DNA from: Boesenbergia rotunda
Lineage: Eukaryota; Streptophyta; Magnoliopsida; Zingiberales; Zingiberaceae
Reading direction: 5' to 3'
NCBI GenBank assembly: GCA_024364735.1
Contig: JAGFNQ010002298.1
Span: 399,082 to 463,081, forward strand
Length of the DNA: 64,000 nucleotides
Shown piece by piece: positions 47,556 through 58,679 of the stretch; position 1 is the first letter of the stretch; each line of letters starts with the position of its first letter. The notes beneath the pieces were generated by a model that was given only the letters and a program-made list of their open reading frames with translations, did not search any database and was not told where the DNA came from. A program made the translations under genes and the position numbers.

Positions 47556-49194
47556 TTTAAAAAAAAAAAGAGATTTGGAACACCTCCCATTGCATGGTAT
47601 TAAAATTGTTACTTTTAAAATTTAGGATTAAAAAAAAGTAAACGCCCAACTTTGGGACTATAAAAAATTTTTTAGAAGTTTGGTATTAGAATCGCCAATT
47701 TAATATCAAGTTTGGGACTTGAAGAGTACGTCCCCCATTAATTTTTTAACTGCTGACTTTTTTCAATTTTAAATTTTTTTAACTGTTAATTTTTTTAATG
47801 GCTCTTAATTCTTTCTCCTTCCTCCCCATATTTTAATTTCTTTTTTTTATTTCTTTCATCCTTAAACACATAAAATTCCTTTTGACTTATTTTTTATTCA
47901 TTTCGTCCTTAAATACATAGGAAAACAATTTCTTCTTAAACTGATTAAAATAAATTAAATTAAAATTAAATCTACTTGTTCATAATCATTACGTCTAAGG
48001 CTTTAGTTAATCCTAAATTGATTTTTACTCAATTCAAATTTTTAAAATATTAGTTTAACTTAATAGTAAGTATTTGTAGTAATCAAATATTATAAGAATA
48101 TTTTTTAATTATTATATGTTATATTTTAAAAAATACCATAACCATATCAGTGCAGCACGATACGATGATAAACTAAAGCTTCAATTTTAAATCATGCTTC
48201 ATGCATAAGGTTGCCCTTTATTTTGTAACTTATAATTATTAAATTAAATATATGTTGCAAGTGATAAAACAAATTAGATAGCAATTATATGCATCCAATC
48301 TATCTATCTATCTATATATATGATCTATCTAACATTGTTAAAATATTAATTATATATTTTATCAACATGAAATGTACACATTATTTAATGTATGGAAATC
48401 ATGTTAACTAACATATGTTCGATATATAGTCCCCACATACCACCTATGCACTATGGAATAGGTATACTACCTCTATATGATTTTGGCTTACAACACAGAA
48501 GACCATTTTGGGAAGATGGAGGCATTCTGTGCAAATAGCAGAATCTTGAGGAAATCACAATGAAGTCTGAAAATCACAACGAATAAGCAGAATCTTGAGG
48601 AAAGAAGGAACCAAAAGAATTCTGAAGATAGCTAAAAGAACTAATAATGTGTGATCATGTGGGGAAATTATTTGGGTTTCTACTCTACCAAGATATATAG
48701 CCTTACTTGTGAATATAAGAAAATATATACAGACATATATGAATGTCAATTTACATAAAATTCCCTAATGGCTAGGTCCCCAAACAAATTCTAAATGATT
48801 TCTTGAAGCAAGCATATGCATCCATATATGCATCTACATAGCACAAGCTTATGTAGTGATTCAATCTCACACCACCTAAGCACCTACAAACACTTCATGC
48901 AATGCAAGGATGTGCTAAACTTCAAATTTCAACAAGAAAGATAGTCAAAACATGAAAGAGCAATCAATCATGCAATGCAAAGACTAGGATTATCTAATAT
49001 CATATCCATGGTTATAAAAAGGCCCAGGTTGGACCAGTTAGATAACCACCTGAGCACATTTGAAAAGGTACCACATAGCAGCTGCATATTATCGCATATG
49101 GCCTGTCTAACTTGCATGTGATTGAATCAAATTAACTTAAACCGTTAGGCCACTCTATTTGGTAACCTATGTCCAGTAAATATCAACTTAAACA

Positions 49195-49332
49195 TTTTTT
49201 TAAGTGATAGACAATTTAAATATTAATTACATACATCCAACTTATATATGTGTGTGTATTTTTTTTTTAGGTGATAGACAATTTAAATATTAATTGCATA
49301 CATACAACTTGTGTGTGTGTGCGCGCACGCGC
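49195..49332. repeat. 68-bp duplication followed by a (TG)n-(CG)n tract
   Basis: GTGATAGACAATTTAAATAT is found at 49204 and 49272. The right copy ends in an alternating purine-pyrimidine tract TGTGTGTGTGCGCGCACGCG (about 49309-49332), a composition prone to left-handed DNA. Confidence 0.85.
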
Positions 49333-49451
49333 AATGTTGATTAATACACATTGTGTTTTACATTATACCAGTGGCACTATTATATTACTTTCTATGTAGA
49401 AGTGGGAATTGGATGAGGTAATAAATATAGGAGTATGTTAGTCTTCTTTAA

Positions 49452-52274
49452 ACCCTCACTGGTAAAACAGTGGAGATAGTAGATACGATGATTAGGAGAA
49501 AAATTAGCATTTTGTGTGTGCAAGAGACAAAATGGATAGAGAACTCGGATTTTAAGTATGATACACAGGAAAGAGTAAAACAAGAAATGAAGTAGATATT
49601 TTTGTAGATAGTTCTTTAAAAGATGAAATTTTTAGAATAGTTAAAAAGAGGGATAGAATTATAGATCTCAAAATAGTAGTGGCGAAAGAAGTTGTGAACG
49701 TAATTAGCATATATACACCTCAAGTAAGATTAGATGAAGAAACCAAATTAAGATTTTGGGACGATTTAGATGAGGTATTACAAAATATTCCGTCAAATGA
49801 AATGATTTTAATAGGAGGCGATCGAAATGGACATGTCGGAGTGAAAAATGAAGAATATGAGAGGGTACATGGAGGTTATGGGTTTGGAACAAGAAATGAA
49901 CAAGGAAAAACTATATTGGATTTTGCGATAGCATATGATCTTATACTAGCTAATACATTTTTTAAAAAAAAAGAACACTTGGTCACATTCAAAAGTAGAA
50001 ATAATAAATTGAAAATTAACTTTTTTATGGTTAGAAAGAGAGATAGGAAGATTTGTAAAGATTATAAGGTCATCCCTAGAGAAAGCTTAACTACCTAACA
50101 TAGATTAGTAGTGTTGGATATACGCCTTAATCATAATATCAATAGAGGAAAAATATACACGACTCCTAGAATTAAGTGGTGGAAGTTAAAGGATGGAAAA
50201 CAAAAAATATTATAGGAGAAGGTAGAAATAGAAATACAAGTATTAGATGAAATATACAATGACGCTAATACGACATGGGATAAGATGGTATCAAAGTTGA
50301 AAATAATAACTAAGGGTATACTTGGTGAGTCAAAAGGACATGCACTACCAAGTAAGGAATCTTGGTGGTGGAATGAGAAAGTACAAGAGAAAGTAAAAGA
50401 AAAACGAATAGCCTATAAGGAATTATATATTTGTAAGAACGAGTAAAACCTAAAAAAATATACAATAGCTAAGAAAAAGACTAAGAAATCGGTAAATGAA
50501 GCACAAAATAAAATTTTTGAACGATTATATCAAAACATGATACAAAAAAGGGGAAAGAGATATTTATAAAATAGCTAAAGCGAGATAGAGGAAAACAAGA
50601 GACCTTAGCCAAATAAGATATATTAAAAATGAATACAATAGAGTACTAGTAAATGATAGCGAAATAAAAAAGTGGTAGAGGATTTACTTTCATCAACTTT
50701 TTAATGAAAATTTAGGGAAACAACTTAGGCAATTTAAGTAGTTCAAATGAGTACAGAAATTTTAATTTTCATCGTAGAATTCAAACTTCAGAAGTAAAAC
50801 AAGCTTTGAAAGAGATGCAAAATGGAAAAGTCGTGGGACCAGATGATATCCCAATAGAGGTATAGAAATGCTTAGGGAAACAAGGTATGGAATGATTTAC
50901 AAAATTATTTAATATGATATTGAAAACAAAAAAAAAACCTAATCAATGGAGGATAAGTACTCTAATTCCCTTATATAAGAACAAAGGAGATATACAAAAT
51001 TGTGTAAACTATAGGAGTATTAAACTAATGAGTCATACCATGAAACTTTGGGAAAGAGTAATAGAAAAAAAATTAAGAAGATCATGGTGACCAAAAATCA
51101 ATTTGGGTTCATGCTTGGAAGGTCGACAATAGAAGTTATATATTTTCTTAGATAATTAATTGAAAAGTATCGAGAGCAAAAGAAAGATCTACACATGATA
51201 TTCATTGATTTAGAAAAAACTTATGATAGAGTCTCAAGAGAAATTATATAGCTAAAAAAGAAAGACATTAGCGTAACATATATTGAACTAATTAAGGATA
51301 TGTACGAAGATGTAACGATCAGAGTAAAGACTTCAGGCGGATTAACTGAAACATTTCCAATAAGGATAGGGTTACATCAAGAATCAGCTCTAAGTCCCTA
51401 TCTTTTTACACTAATCATGAACGAACTCACTGGACACGTTCAAGATACAATACCATGGTGCATGTTGTTTGCATATGATATCGTTTTGATAGATGAGACA
51501 TGTGAAGGAGTAAATGTTAAACTAGAACATTGGCGGAAAACACTAGAAGTGAAAGGTTTTAAGCTTAGTAGAGTAAAGACAGAATATATAGAATTTAAGT
51601 TTAGCAATATTAGACGTAATAAGACAATTGTTAAGATAGGAGATGGCGAGTTGTCTAAAACTAAGAACTTTAAGTATTTAGGAAAATTTAACAAAGTAAT
51701 GAAGGGATTGAGAAAGATTTCTTACATAGAATACAAGCAGGATGATTGAAATGGAGGTTAGTGTCGGATGTTTTATATGATCGTAAAGTACCTCTAAAAC
51801 TTAAAAAAAAGTTCTACAAAACGGCAGTTAGACCTGCTATGTTATATAGTGTTGAATGTTGAGTTATGACTAGGGCACATGAGCAAAAAATGAAAGTTGC
51901 AGAGATGAGGATATTATGGTAGATATGTGGACATACGAGGTGGACAGAATAAGGAATAAGAACATTAGAGAGAAAGTCAAAGTTGCATTTATTGAAGAAA
52001 AACTTTGAGAGACACGTTTAAGATGGTACAGACATGTATTTAGACGACCAATAAATGTCTCTGTTAGACGATATAAAACTATGATAAATATACACATTAA
52101 ACGAGGGAAAGGAAGACCAAAAAAGACTTGGTTGACTATAATAAAACAAAATAAATTTTATTTAAATATAGATGATGATATAATAGGAGACAGAGCCCAA
52201 TGACGTAGAAGGATCCATATAACCGACCTCACCTAGTGGGATAAGGCTTGGTTGTTGTTGTTGTTGTTGTTGTT
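49452..52274 (+). mobile_element. 5'-truncated RTE LINE copy with perfect 15-bp TSD
   Basis: Begins inside the 5' coding region (CTGGTAAAACAGTGGAG) and ends in (GTT)n. GTTAGTCTTCTTTAA flanks both sides (49437-49451 and 52275-52289). Recognisable blocks: endonuclease at 49679-50098 (GGDRNGHVG, with Asp-Leu-Asn changed to Asp-Arg-Asn) and RT at 51300-51749 (LHQESALSPYLF, MLFAYDIVL: the FADD motif is mutated). Many frameshifts and stops. Orientation is antisense to the host gene. Confidence 0.93.
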
Positions 52275-52365
52275 GTTAGTCTTCTTTAATATTTTATTAG
52301 CACAAATATTTTTAAAATTGTCCGCATATTCCCTTGGATATTGCATATGCTCTATGCTATGGGTA

Positions 52366-52887
52366 GGGGTGTAATCGAACTGAAACTGAGCTAATCCGAA
52401 GAGTAAGAGGCTTGAGCTCGAGCTCGGTTCGATTTACCTAAGCTTGAGCTCGGATCGAGTTCAATTTGAACTTTAATTCTTAAGCTCGAGCTCGGCTCAT
52501 AATGAAAGTAAATAGTTCTCGAACGGCTCAGTTCGAAAATGGCTCGTTTAAAAGTTAAACAAGCTTAGTTCAAAATCAATTCGAAAATGGCTTGTTTAAA
52601 AGTTAAATGAGCTTAGTTCGAACTCATCTTGTTTATATATAATATATATATATATATATAAACGAATCTCTTAACAAACATGTTCACGAGCCTTTTAGCG
52701 AACACATTTGCAAGCCTCTAAACGAGCATGTTCGCGAGCACATGAACCAAATAGTGTGAAGCTCGAGCTCGGCTCGATAATGTTTTCAAGCTCGAAATCA
52801 AGCTCGAGCTCGGTCCATTAATCGAATGAACTCGAACTTCAAACAGAGACCCGAATATCTCACGAGCAGCTTGGCTCGTTTACACCC
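52366..52887. mobile_element. CTCGAGCTCGGCTCG-rich MITE-like element, copy 2
   Basis: Ends GGGGTGTAATCGAAC and, reverse-complemented, GGGTGTAAACGAGCC are inverted repeats. GCTATG lies on both sides (52355-52360, 52891-52896), a possible duplication. The body is full of GAGCTCGGCTCG motifs and a (TA)n patch at about 52639-52660. Related to 15861-16378. Confidence 0.65.
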
Positions 52888-53219
52888 ATAGCTATGCCTT
52901 GAATCCATCACTGCCTACATACAATTTTTGAAACCAGGATATTATCTAGAGAGTGTTGCTAACCTTACTATTATCACAGGGCAAGAAAAACAGGCATTAA
53001 GCGTAATGCTTTGACTATCAAAATTATTCTATGGGGAATAATGTAGTGGTTGCCTCTGATATTCATTTTAAATAAAAAAAAACGAAAAAACAAATCCTCT
53101 TACAAACAGGAACAAAAATTCAAATAGCACAGAAATATTAACAGATTTTACTTGAAGAAGCATGTTTCAACAGAAAATGAATCTACTAGTTAATAATCAA
53201 TAATCAAACAATAATTTAC
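52888..53219. other. CHR19: Donor end of intron 2
   Basis: On the minus strand the intron opens GTAAATTATTG at 53219. No other feature recognised. Confidence 0.6.
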
Positions 53220-53337
53220 CTCCTCCGATTCTTTTTCTGTACAATAGAAGAAGAAAATTCACACCTACAAGCTGATAAGGCTTCAAACTTGGCTCAAAAA
53301 CAGATTCCTCAAGAGCAAAAACAGCATCAATATCTTC
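53220..53337 (-). CDS. CHR19: CHR19-like exon 2
   Basis: 118 bp (39 codons plus one base). Encodes EDIDAVFALEES then LKPYQLVGVNFLLLLYRKRI and GG. The LKPYQL.GVNFL block is the SNF2 Q-motif region just before Walker A. Acceptor GATGCATCTAG, donor GTAAAT. The leftover G joins exon 3 to give Ala of AILADEMGLGKT. Acidic start differs from some relatives but frame and splice sites are clean. Confidence 0.92.
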
Positions 53338-53468
53338 CTAGATGCATCACCACCCAAAACAAGCACAGATGGGAGCATAAGGAAAACGATAATTTTCAAA
53401 GGGAAGCCTGCTAATCAATGCCACCTGAATGGTTGTCCAGAAAATTCAGCAAAGGTTGAAGCAAGTAC

Positions 53469-54014
53469 CTGAGTGACAATCCTGCACGAAGAATCTTCAA
53501 CTTCAGCATATCTATCGCAATTGGAAATGGAGGAACCATAAAGCTCCTCCCTTAGGGCTGATGATATCTTGCCACATTTGCGGAGAGCTCGACCAACTAC
53601 GTCCACCTCTTCTACTTCTAGGTCTTCCTGTAGGTTCGCTGTTTCCTCCTCCACGATGTCTGTTTCATCCTCTGACCACGAGATCTCTTCGTCATCAGGC
53701 GCAGCCGGCCCGACCTCGACCACTTCATCAACGTCGCTATCGTCATCCACCACGAATCGCCTGCCCCGACTGCCGCAGCCATGTGGGGAACGCGTCGCCT
53801 TCACGTCGCCCTCGCCCTCGTCCGCATCGTCGTCCTCGTCCTCCAAATTAACGGGGCTATCGTGTGACCCGGTTCCTCGGGAGGCATGGGGCTGGTAGGC
53901 GAAGGATTCGATGGGGGGAAGAGATGGGAGATTGGTCCTCTTGAGGACCTTCGAAGGCTTGAAGGGGTGACTCTCCCACTCGTCATCGGAGATCTCATCG
54001 AAGGCGCGCCTCAT
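53469..54014 (-). CDS. CHR19: CHR19-like exon 1 (N-terminus)
   Basis: 182 codons from ATG at 54014 to CRIVTQ, donor GTACTTGC. Starts MRRAFDEISDDEWESHPFKP then SKVLKR, the conserved N-terminal signature of plant CHR19/ETL1 (D.ISDEEW..H.F.PSRVLK). A basic GRRFVVDD motif, a long acidic region (DEEISWSEDETDIVEEET) and GRALRKCGKISSALREELYG, then CDRYAEVE follow. No catalytic motif in this exon. The acidic stretch could contact histones; that is inference. Intact frame. Confidence 0.95.
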
Positions 54015-54130
54015 ATGATCCGATCGGGAAGAGACCGAGCTAGGGCCTACGATTTGGGTTTTAGATGGATTGAGAGGCGGGAATTAAAACTCTCCGCCGT
54101 CGAGAGAGAGAGAGAAGGGTTTTGAAGACC
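54015..54130 (-). promoter_or_regulatory. CHR19: Presumed 5' UTR/promoter with (CT)n tract and E2F-like site
   Basis: On the gene strand: AAAACCCTTC followed by (CT)n at about 54101-54120, then ATTCCCGCC at 54076-54084, which fits the plant E2F consensus WTTSSCSS. Pyrimidine-rich leaders and AAACCC motifs are common in plant housekeeping promoters. No TATA box is evident. Confidence 0.45.
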
Positions 54131-55019
54131 ATGACCGTATTTTGCCGCTTCAAGACACCGACTGAGGGCGTCCCCATCGACCATCGACCATCAACCTGTC
54201 CAGTTAATATAAATTAATATGGACAAATAAATTATGAGTATTATTAATTTGAATGACATAGTTAACATGAGATAAGAATAGAGATATTAATTTTGTCAAA
54301 TTTTAATTTTTAAATTTTAAAATAATAATATTTATATTTTAATTATCAATTCATCCTCCAATATAGCTCCGAGACAAGATATAAACAAAAACGATTAATT
54401 CGATTCGATCTGAATAGGTCCACTCACAAATATGCATGTGGGGGGTTTGTCGTGTGATGCTGGCCAAATCCGAATGGGCTTATGATAATGTCCATTCAAA
54501 CATGATTGAATTAACCAATCAAGAGAGATCAGAAATCATATAAATAAATTCTAAAATGACATAATTTAATTTAATTATATTAATAGAGTAATATAAAATA
54601 ACTTGTTTAAATATAAAGATTTATTGTTTCAATAAATATTAACTTTTAGAGTAGGTAATTTTAATTTTTATAAAATTTTAATTAATTTTACTTCTTATAA
54701 AATATATTATTATCTTTATATTATTCCACATGTACTCTTATCTTCTTTAAGAAGCATATTTCTTTATTTATATAAATTAATTATTTTTTATGTAGAATCA
54801 CGCCAAGATCTCTAAACTCTATTTTTGAACCAACTCCGTTCAAGATTGAAAAAACTTCGTTAATCATTATTTTTAAACTAACTCTAACTGTAATTGCAAA
54901 TTCAACTAAATATTAATGTGCAAAGGGCTGGATTAATTGAAAAATGGGTTTGGTTTAAGTCAATCATATTAGTGCAAGTGGGTCCTATGTAATCAGAATT
55001 TATGATTTGATGTTTGGAT
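54131..55019. other. Intergenic AT-rich sequence upstream of the gene
   Basis: No gene or repeat recognised. Confidence 0.5.
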
Positions 55020-55792
55020 AAAAACTATGATTTAATATATGATGGGGTTGAATGTCCCGTGGCATGCACGTGAGCTGAAGAAGTTGTGTGGCAACATCCA
55101 CCGAGGTGGAACGATTCCCTTGTTGTGACATCCGAGGCCCTCTCGGAAAAGGGAACCCAGAGACCAACTCGAGTAGGTGTGGCCCCGAAGATGAGCCTAG
55201 AAAGACACCTCCCCAAGCTCACCTCAGGGGTAAGTCCCCGAGAACACCTCGGGGAGATGAATGTCTGACGAATCGATTACGGAGCATTCTGTTCTCACAC
55301 AGAATATATTCTAATCGATCGGTCAATTGATTAATGACATTTCAATCGATTGACTGATCAATTAAGGAATGTTCTGTTTGAGAGCAGAATGTCTCCTAAT
55401 TGATTCACTAATTGATTTGTCCCTTTCCAATTGATTGGCTAATTGATTGACACGCTTAGATTTAGGATTCTCAACCCTAAACCTTGATGCATGTTCTCGA
55501 TCCCAATTACCTCATGCCAGTGAAACCTCTTGTTTCCTAGACTTCATGCCTGGAGCTTCTTCATCTCCGGGTCTTCATGCCAAGAATCTGGTCCCCAACC
55601 ATTTCTTGGACTTCTTGTCTGGAGTTTCCTCATCTCCGGGTCTTCATGCCAAATATCCAGTTCTCAACCATTCCTTGAACTTCTTTTATTACTGCACACT
55701 AAAACCTAATGTTAAATCCAACGTATTTAGCTTAAACTTAAACAATTGTCAAACATTGAAACTACTTATCTAGGGCATAATTGCACCTACAA
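55020..55792 (-). repeat. LTR-like sequence, minus orientation
   Basis: Minus strand begins TGTAGGTGCAATTATGCCC at 55792, immediately after a polypurine run (AAAAAAGAGGAAGATTG). Contains an 84-bp-spaced repeat (TCATCTCCGGGTCTTCATGCC twice, 55560-55655) and many AATTGATT/AATCGATTG motifs (55270-55450). Start resembles TGTTGGTGCAGAATGCACC at 63687, the same LTR type in the opposite orientation. Confidence 0.5.
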
Positions 55793-55941
55793 TCTTCCTC
55801 TTTTTTATGTTTGACAATCTATTTAAGTTTAAGCTAACTTTCAACATATCATAATATTAACGATATCAATACAATGAGCACATATTCAATAATCATAAAG
55901 ATATCATGTCATTATAAACATAAAGCATAATCTTAAATATC

Positions 55942-56853
55942 AATAATTCTCCCCCTTTGTCAAATATTAAAATGATAAATAATGAAAGCTCCCCCTCAAT
56001 CTGTGCAATATAAAATATATCAACACAATATGCATGTGAATAGGACAAAAAAAATAACACATATGAGTAGATCATGGTGTTAACGCATAAGGTGTCATCA
56101 TGTCATTACAACCATCAAAAGATATCGTAAAGAAAAAAACATCCACATACGAAATAACACAAAGTTTAGTCACCAAAAGGAGAAACATCCAAGCAGTGGC
56201 TATAGCACATCATGGTGTAAAAAGAAATTCAACCAAGTCTGAAGCAGGATCAGCAGCCAAAGACACCCCAGCATCAGGAAAAGCAGAACTCCCTGGAGAA
56301 GTGGCACTCACGGGAGGTGGAATGTCAATGTGCGGCTAAGGAGGAGGATGACCACTCTTCTAGGAATGCATTATATCTTGCAGAGAAGCAATGCCTGATT
56401 GTGTATCAATCTGGCGACGCTCAATAGCCGTAAGCTAGGCCAGCAGTTCACAATTACAATGCTCGCCCTCCAAATGTAGCTCCTCAAACCTAGTGTCCAT
56501 AGTCTCCTCAAACGCAAGTATTCGAGCCCAAAGATCCTCATCCTCATCATCCGCAAATGCAGCTGCAGCAGCCTATCCCATCCTAGGTCGTGCTCTCGAC
56601 CCCTCGCCGATTGGACATCCATCAATCCACTATATGACTCCAAACTCACTCGTCGTTCTAGATGTTGAGAAGGAACGTGCTAAAATCCTGGAGTACTTGA
56701 TGGTCATGGGTTTCACCTTCCCATGAGAGACATTTATATGCATGGATGTAAGTCACTCGGTAATGACCTTACCAAAAGACATATGAATTGTACTGTTTCG
56801 GAAAGAGTCGACGACGATGGTCAGGCACCGAAGCTTTGCCCCTGTGGTAGCTG
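55942..56853 (-). pseudogene. Gag-like ORF remnant with polypurine tract, minus strand, split by solo LTR
   Basis: Minus-strand reading gives AAAAFADDEDEDLWARILAF and FEELHLEGEHCNCELLA then LTAIERRQIDTQSGIASLQD with stops. This is like the coiled-coil C-terminus of plant non-autonomous retrotransposon gag-like proteins. The upstream part reads RNSTIHMSFGKVITE. A TTTGACAAAGGGGGAGAATT polypurine tract is at about 55942-55965. The ORF is cut at 56853 by the solo LTR and should continue from about 58685. Confidence 0.4.
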
Positions 56854-58679
56854 TGTTAGTAGGAGCCCTAGAGTCAATTATGTGATGATTGACTAAGGAC
56901 TTTTTGTATCATATTCTATCATTAATAAAGACATGTTTGGTTATTATACTTACTTTATTATTTGTGTCAAATAACTAAGTATAATATTGTCCTTGAGTAG
57001 TAGGTTCTTATCTACATCATATCGATTAGTTGAATCGATAGTGAGATGATGTAGAGAACACTACACTAAATTATTCCTAGTCAAGCATTAATATTCAAGG
57101 ACAATATTAATGCATGGAGACTAGCATGTAGGTCAATTGATGACTTGAGCTCACAAGTCATGGATATGTGATATCAAGTTGACACATGGGTATATATTAG
57201 AAAATGTATACTGAATTGACCCGCCATGAGAAAATTTCATAGATTGTCATATGAGTGTATATACTTTCTCATTTGACTATTAGTATGAATAGTCCTTAGA
57301 CCTGAAGTCACTACGATTCCCTACATAAGGAGTTATGTACTTTGGTATCGCCAAACGTCACTCGTAACAAGGTAGACTATCAAGGCGATCACTGGGTATG
57401 TAATGAATTATGCGGAGGATGTGAGTGATGTAGATGGGATCTATTCCTCCCATATGACGGGAGTGATATCCGTGGGCCCCTTGATCGAGTAGGACTACTA
57501 AAACGCATGGTCATGCTCAAATGAGTCAATATGAGATATTGAGCTCATTTGTTTGAGTGAGTCTACTCAGGGATCAAGAAACACAAAGATTGATCGAGGA
57601 TGACACGATCAATGCCTCATTGGTCAATCTAGATATCAAGGATAGAAGGACAAGGTCATACATTATCATAGTCACGGAGGTTTAGTCGGATCTCGACTTT
57701 TCTTGTTACTTGGGTAGCAATGATGCATTGCTAGATGTCGCTCATTGCTTACGTGTCTAAATCGTTTAGGCGCATTGCCAACGTTACGAGAACATATTGG
57801 GTCACACACTGAGGACATGATGCTTCGGGAGTTTGGGAGCTCGGGACAGGAGCTCGGGAGACTCGGGTCGGGAGACCGGGTCAGGAGCTCAGGGACTTGG
57901 TCAGGAGCTCAAGTTGGGAACTCGGGAGACTAGGTCGGGAGCTCGAGTTGGGAACTCGGGAGACTAGATCGAGAGCCCGAGTTAGGAACTCGGCAGACTG
58001 GGTCTGGAGCTCGGCAGACTAGGTCAGGAGCTCGGCGCTCGGCAGACTGGGTCGAGAGCTCGACGACCTGCTCGGCAGACTTGGTCGGGAGACCTGGTCG
58101 GGAGCCCGAGAGGCCCGGTCGAAATTGCAGGGGAAATTCATTAAAGTGTTTAATGAAGGAAAGAGAAAAGTCTCTCTTCATTGGATAAAGAGAAGGTGAA
58201 GAGTCACATGAAAAGATGTGCTCTTTATTGGCTTTAATGAAGGGAAGCCAAAGAGACAAAAGACTTTTCATATTCATGAGATGAGTATAAAAGAGAGTTT
58301 AGTCATTTTGAATGACAAGTGAGAGCTTTCCCTTCTTCCCTTCCTCTCTTCTTCCTCTTCTCCCTCTTGGCCGAAACCCTTGTGGGTTCTTGGTTGTCTT
58401 GTGAACTACCTCAAGTTGCTAGCACAACTAAGGTAGTTCTTCTCGAAGTTGAGAGATCGTGTCCGCGTGGATACGAATAGAGGCACGGGCACTTGAACAT
58501 GCAAGAGATCCGGCGCATCTTGGACGAGCGAGATAAGCGAAAGAGCACGCTCCAAAAGTATACATTGTAGATAGATCTATTAGATTGATAAACTTCGTAC
58601 GAGTTTTTCTTTCGCATGGATCACTCGAGGGATCTTGTTTCCGCTGCGTTTTGTGTTTTGGTGCCGGGTGATCCCAACA
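56854..58679 (+). mobile_element. Solo LTR, 1826 bp, perfect 5-bp TSD
   Basis: Begins TGTTAGTAGGAGCCC, ends GATCCCAACA, flanked by AGCTG at 56849-56853 and 58680-58684. No primer binding site follows. It matches the LTR at 60666-62475 closely throughout. TATA-like TATAAAAG lies at 58286-58293 followed by a CT-rich leader. A G-rich minisatellite (GGGAGCTCGAGTTGGGAACTC type, about 33 bp) occupies 57828-58120. The solo form arises by LTR-LTR recombination. Confidence 0.93.

Larger units (their letters stand above)
44755..49436. other. AT-rich intron 2 sequence, mostly unassigned
   Basis: No gene. Small items seen: a ~32-bp direct repeat at 46673-46738 (TATGTCATGCA.ACAATAGGC), a TCTA microsatellite at about 48297-48320, GCAGAATCTTGAGGAAA twice near 48537 and 48587, and a stretch at about 48120-48205 resembling the end of the GC-rich family (CGATACGATGATAAAC, TTTTAAATCATGC). 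Confidence 0.5.
12501..54014 (-). other. CHR19: Gene extent: CHR19/ETL1-type SNF2 remodeller, 3' end outside window
   Basis: Eight exons on the minus strand join with GT-AG boundaries into about 550 codons: N-terminal acidic region, SNF2 ATPase N-lobe, and the start of the linker before the C-lobe. Plant CHR19 is around 760 residues, so about 210 C-terminal residues (helicase C motifs) are missing and presumably lie left of position 1 or in a diverged exon I could not see. Introns are 131, about 35490, 75, 78, 3953, 63 and 75 bp, then at least 12.5 kb. The protein is a nuclear ATP-dependent chromatin remodeller of the SMARCAD1/Fun30 branch. A one-base gap in exon 5 breaks the frame. Either this copy is non-functional or the base is a sequence error. 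Assignment rests on motif-level recall of the family. Confidence 0.85.

Noticed and set aside
53561..53998. Open frames antisense to and out of frame with CHR19 exon 1
   Set aside because: Shadows of the acidic, GC-rich exon 1; the minus-strand frame has the conserved N-terminal signature and splice donor.
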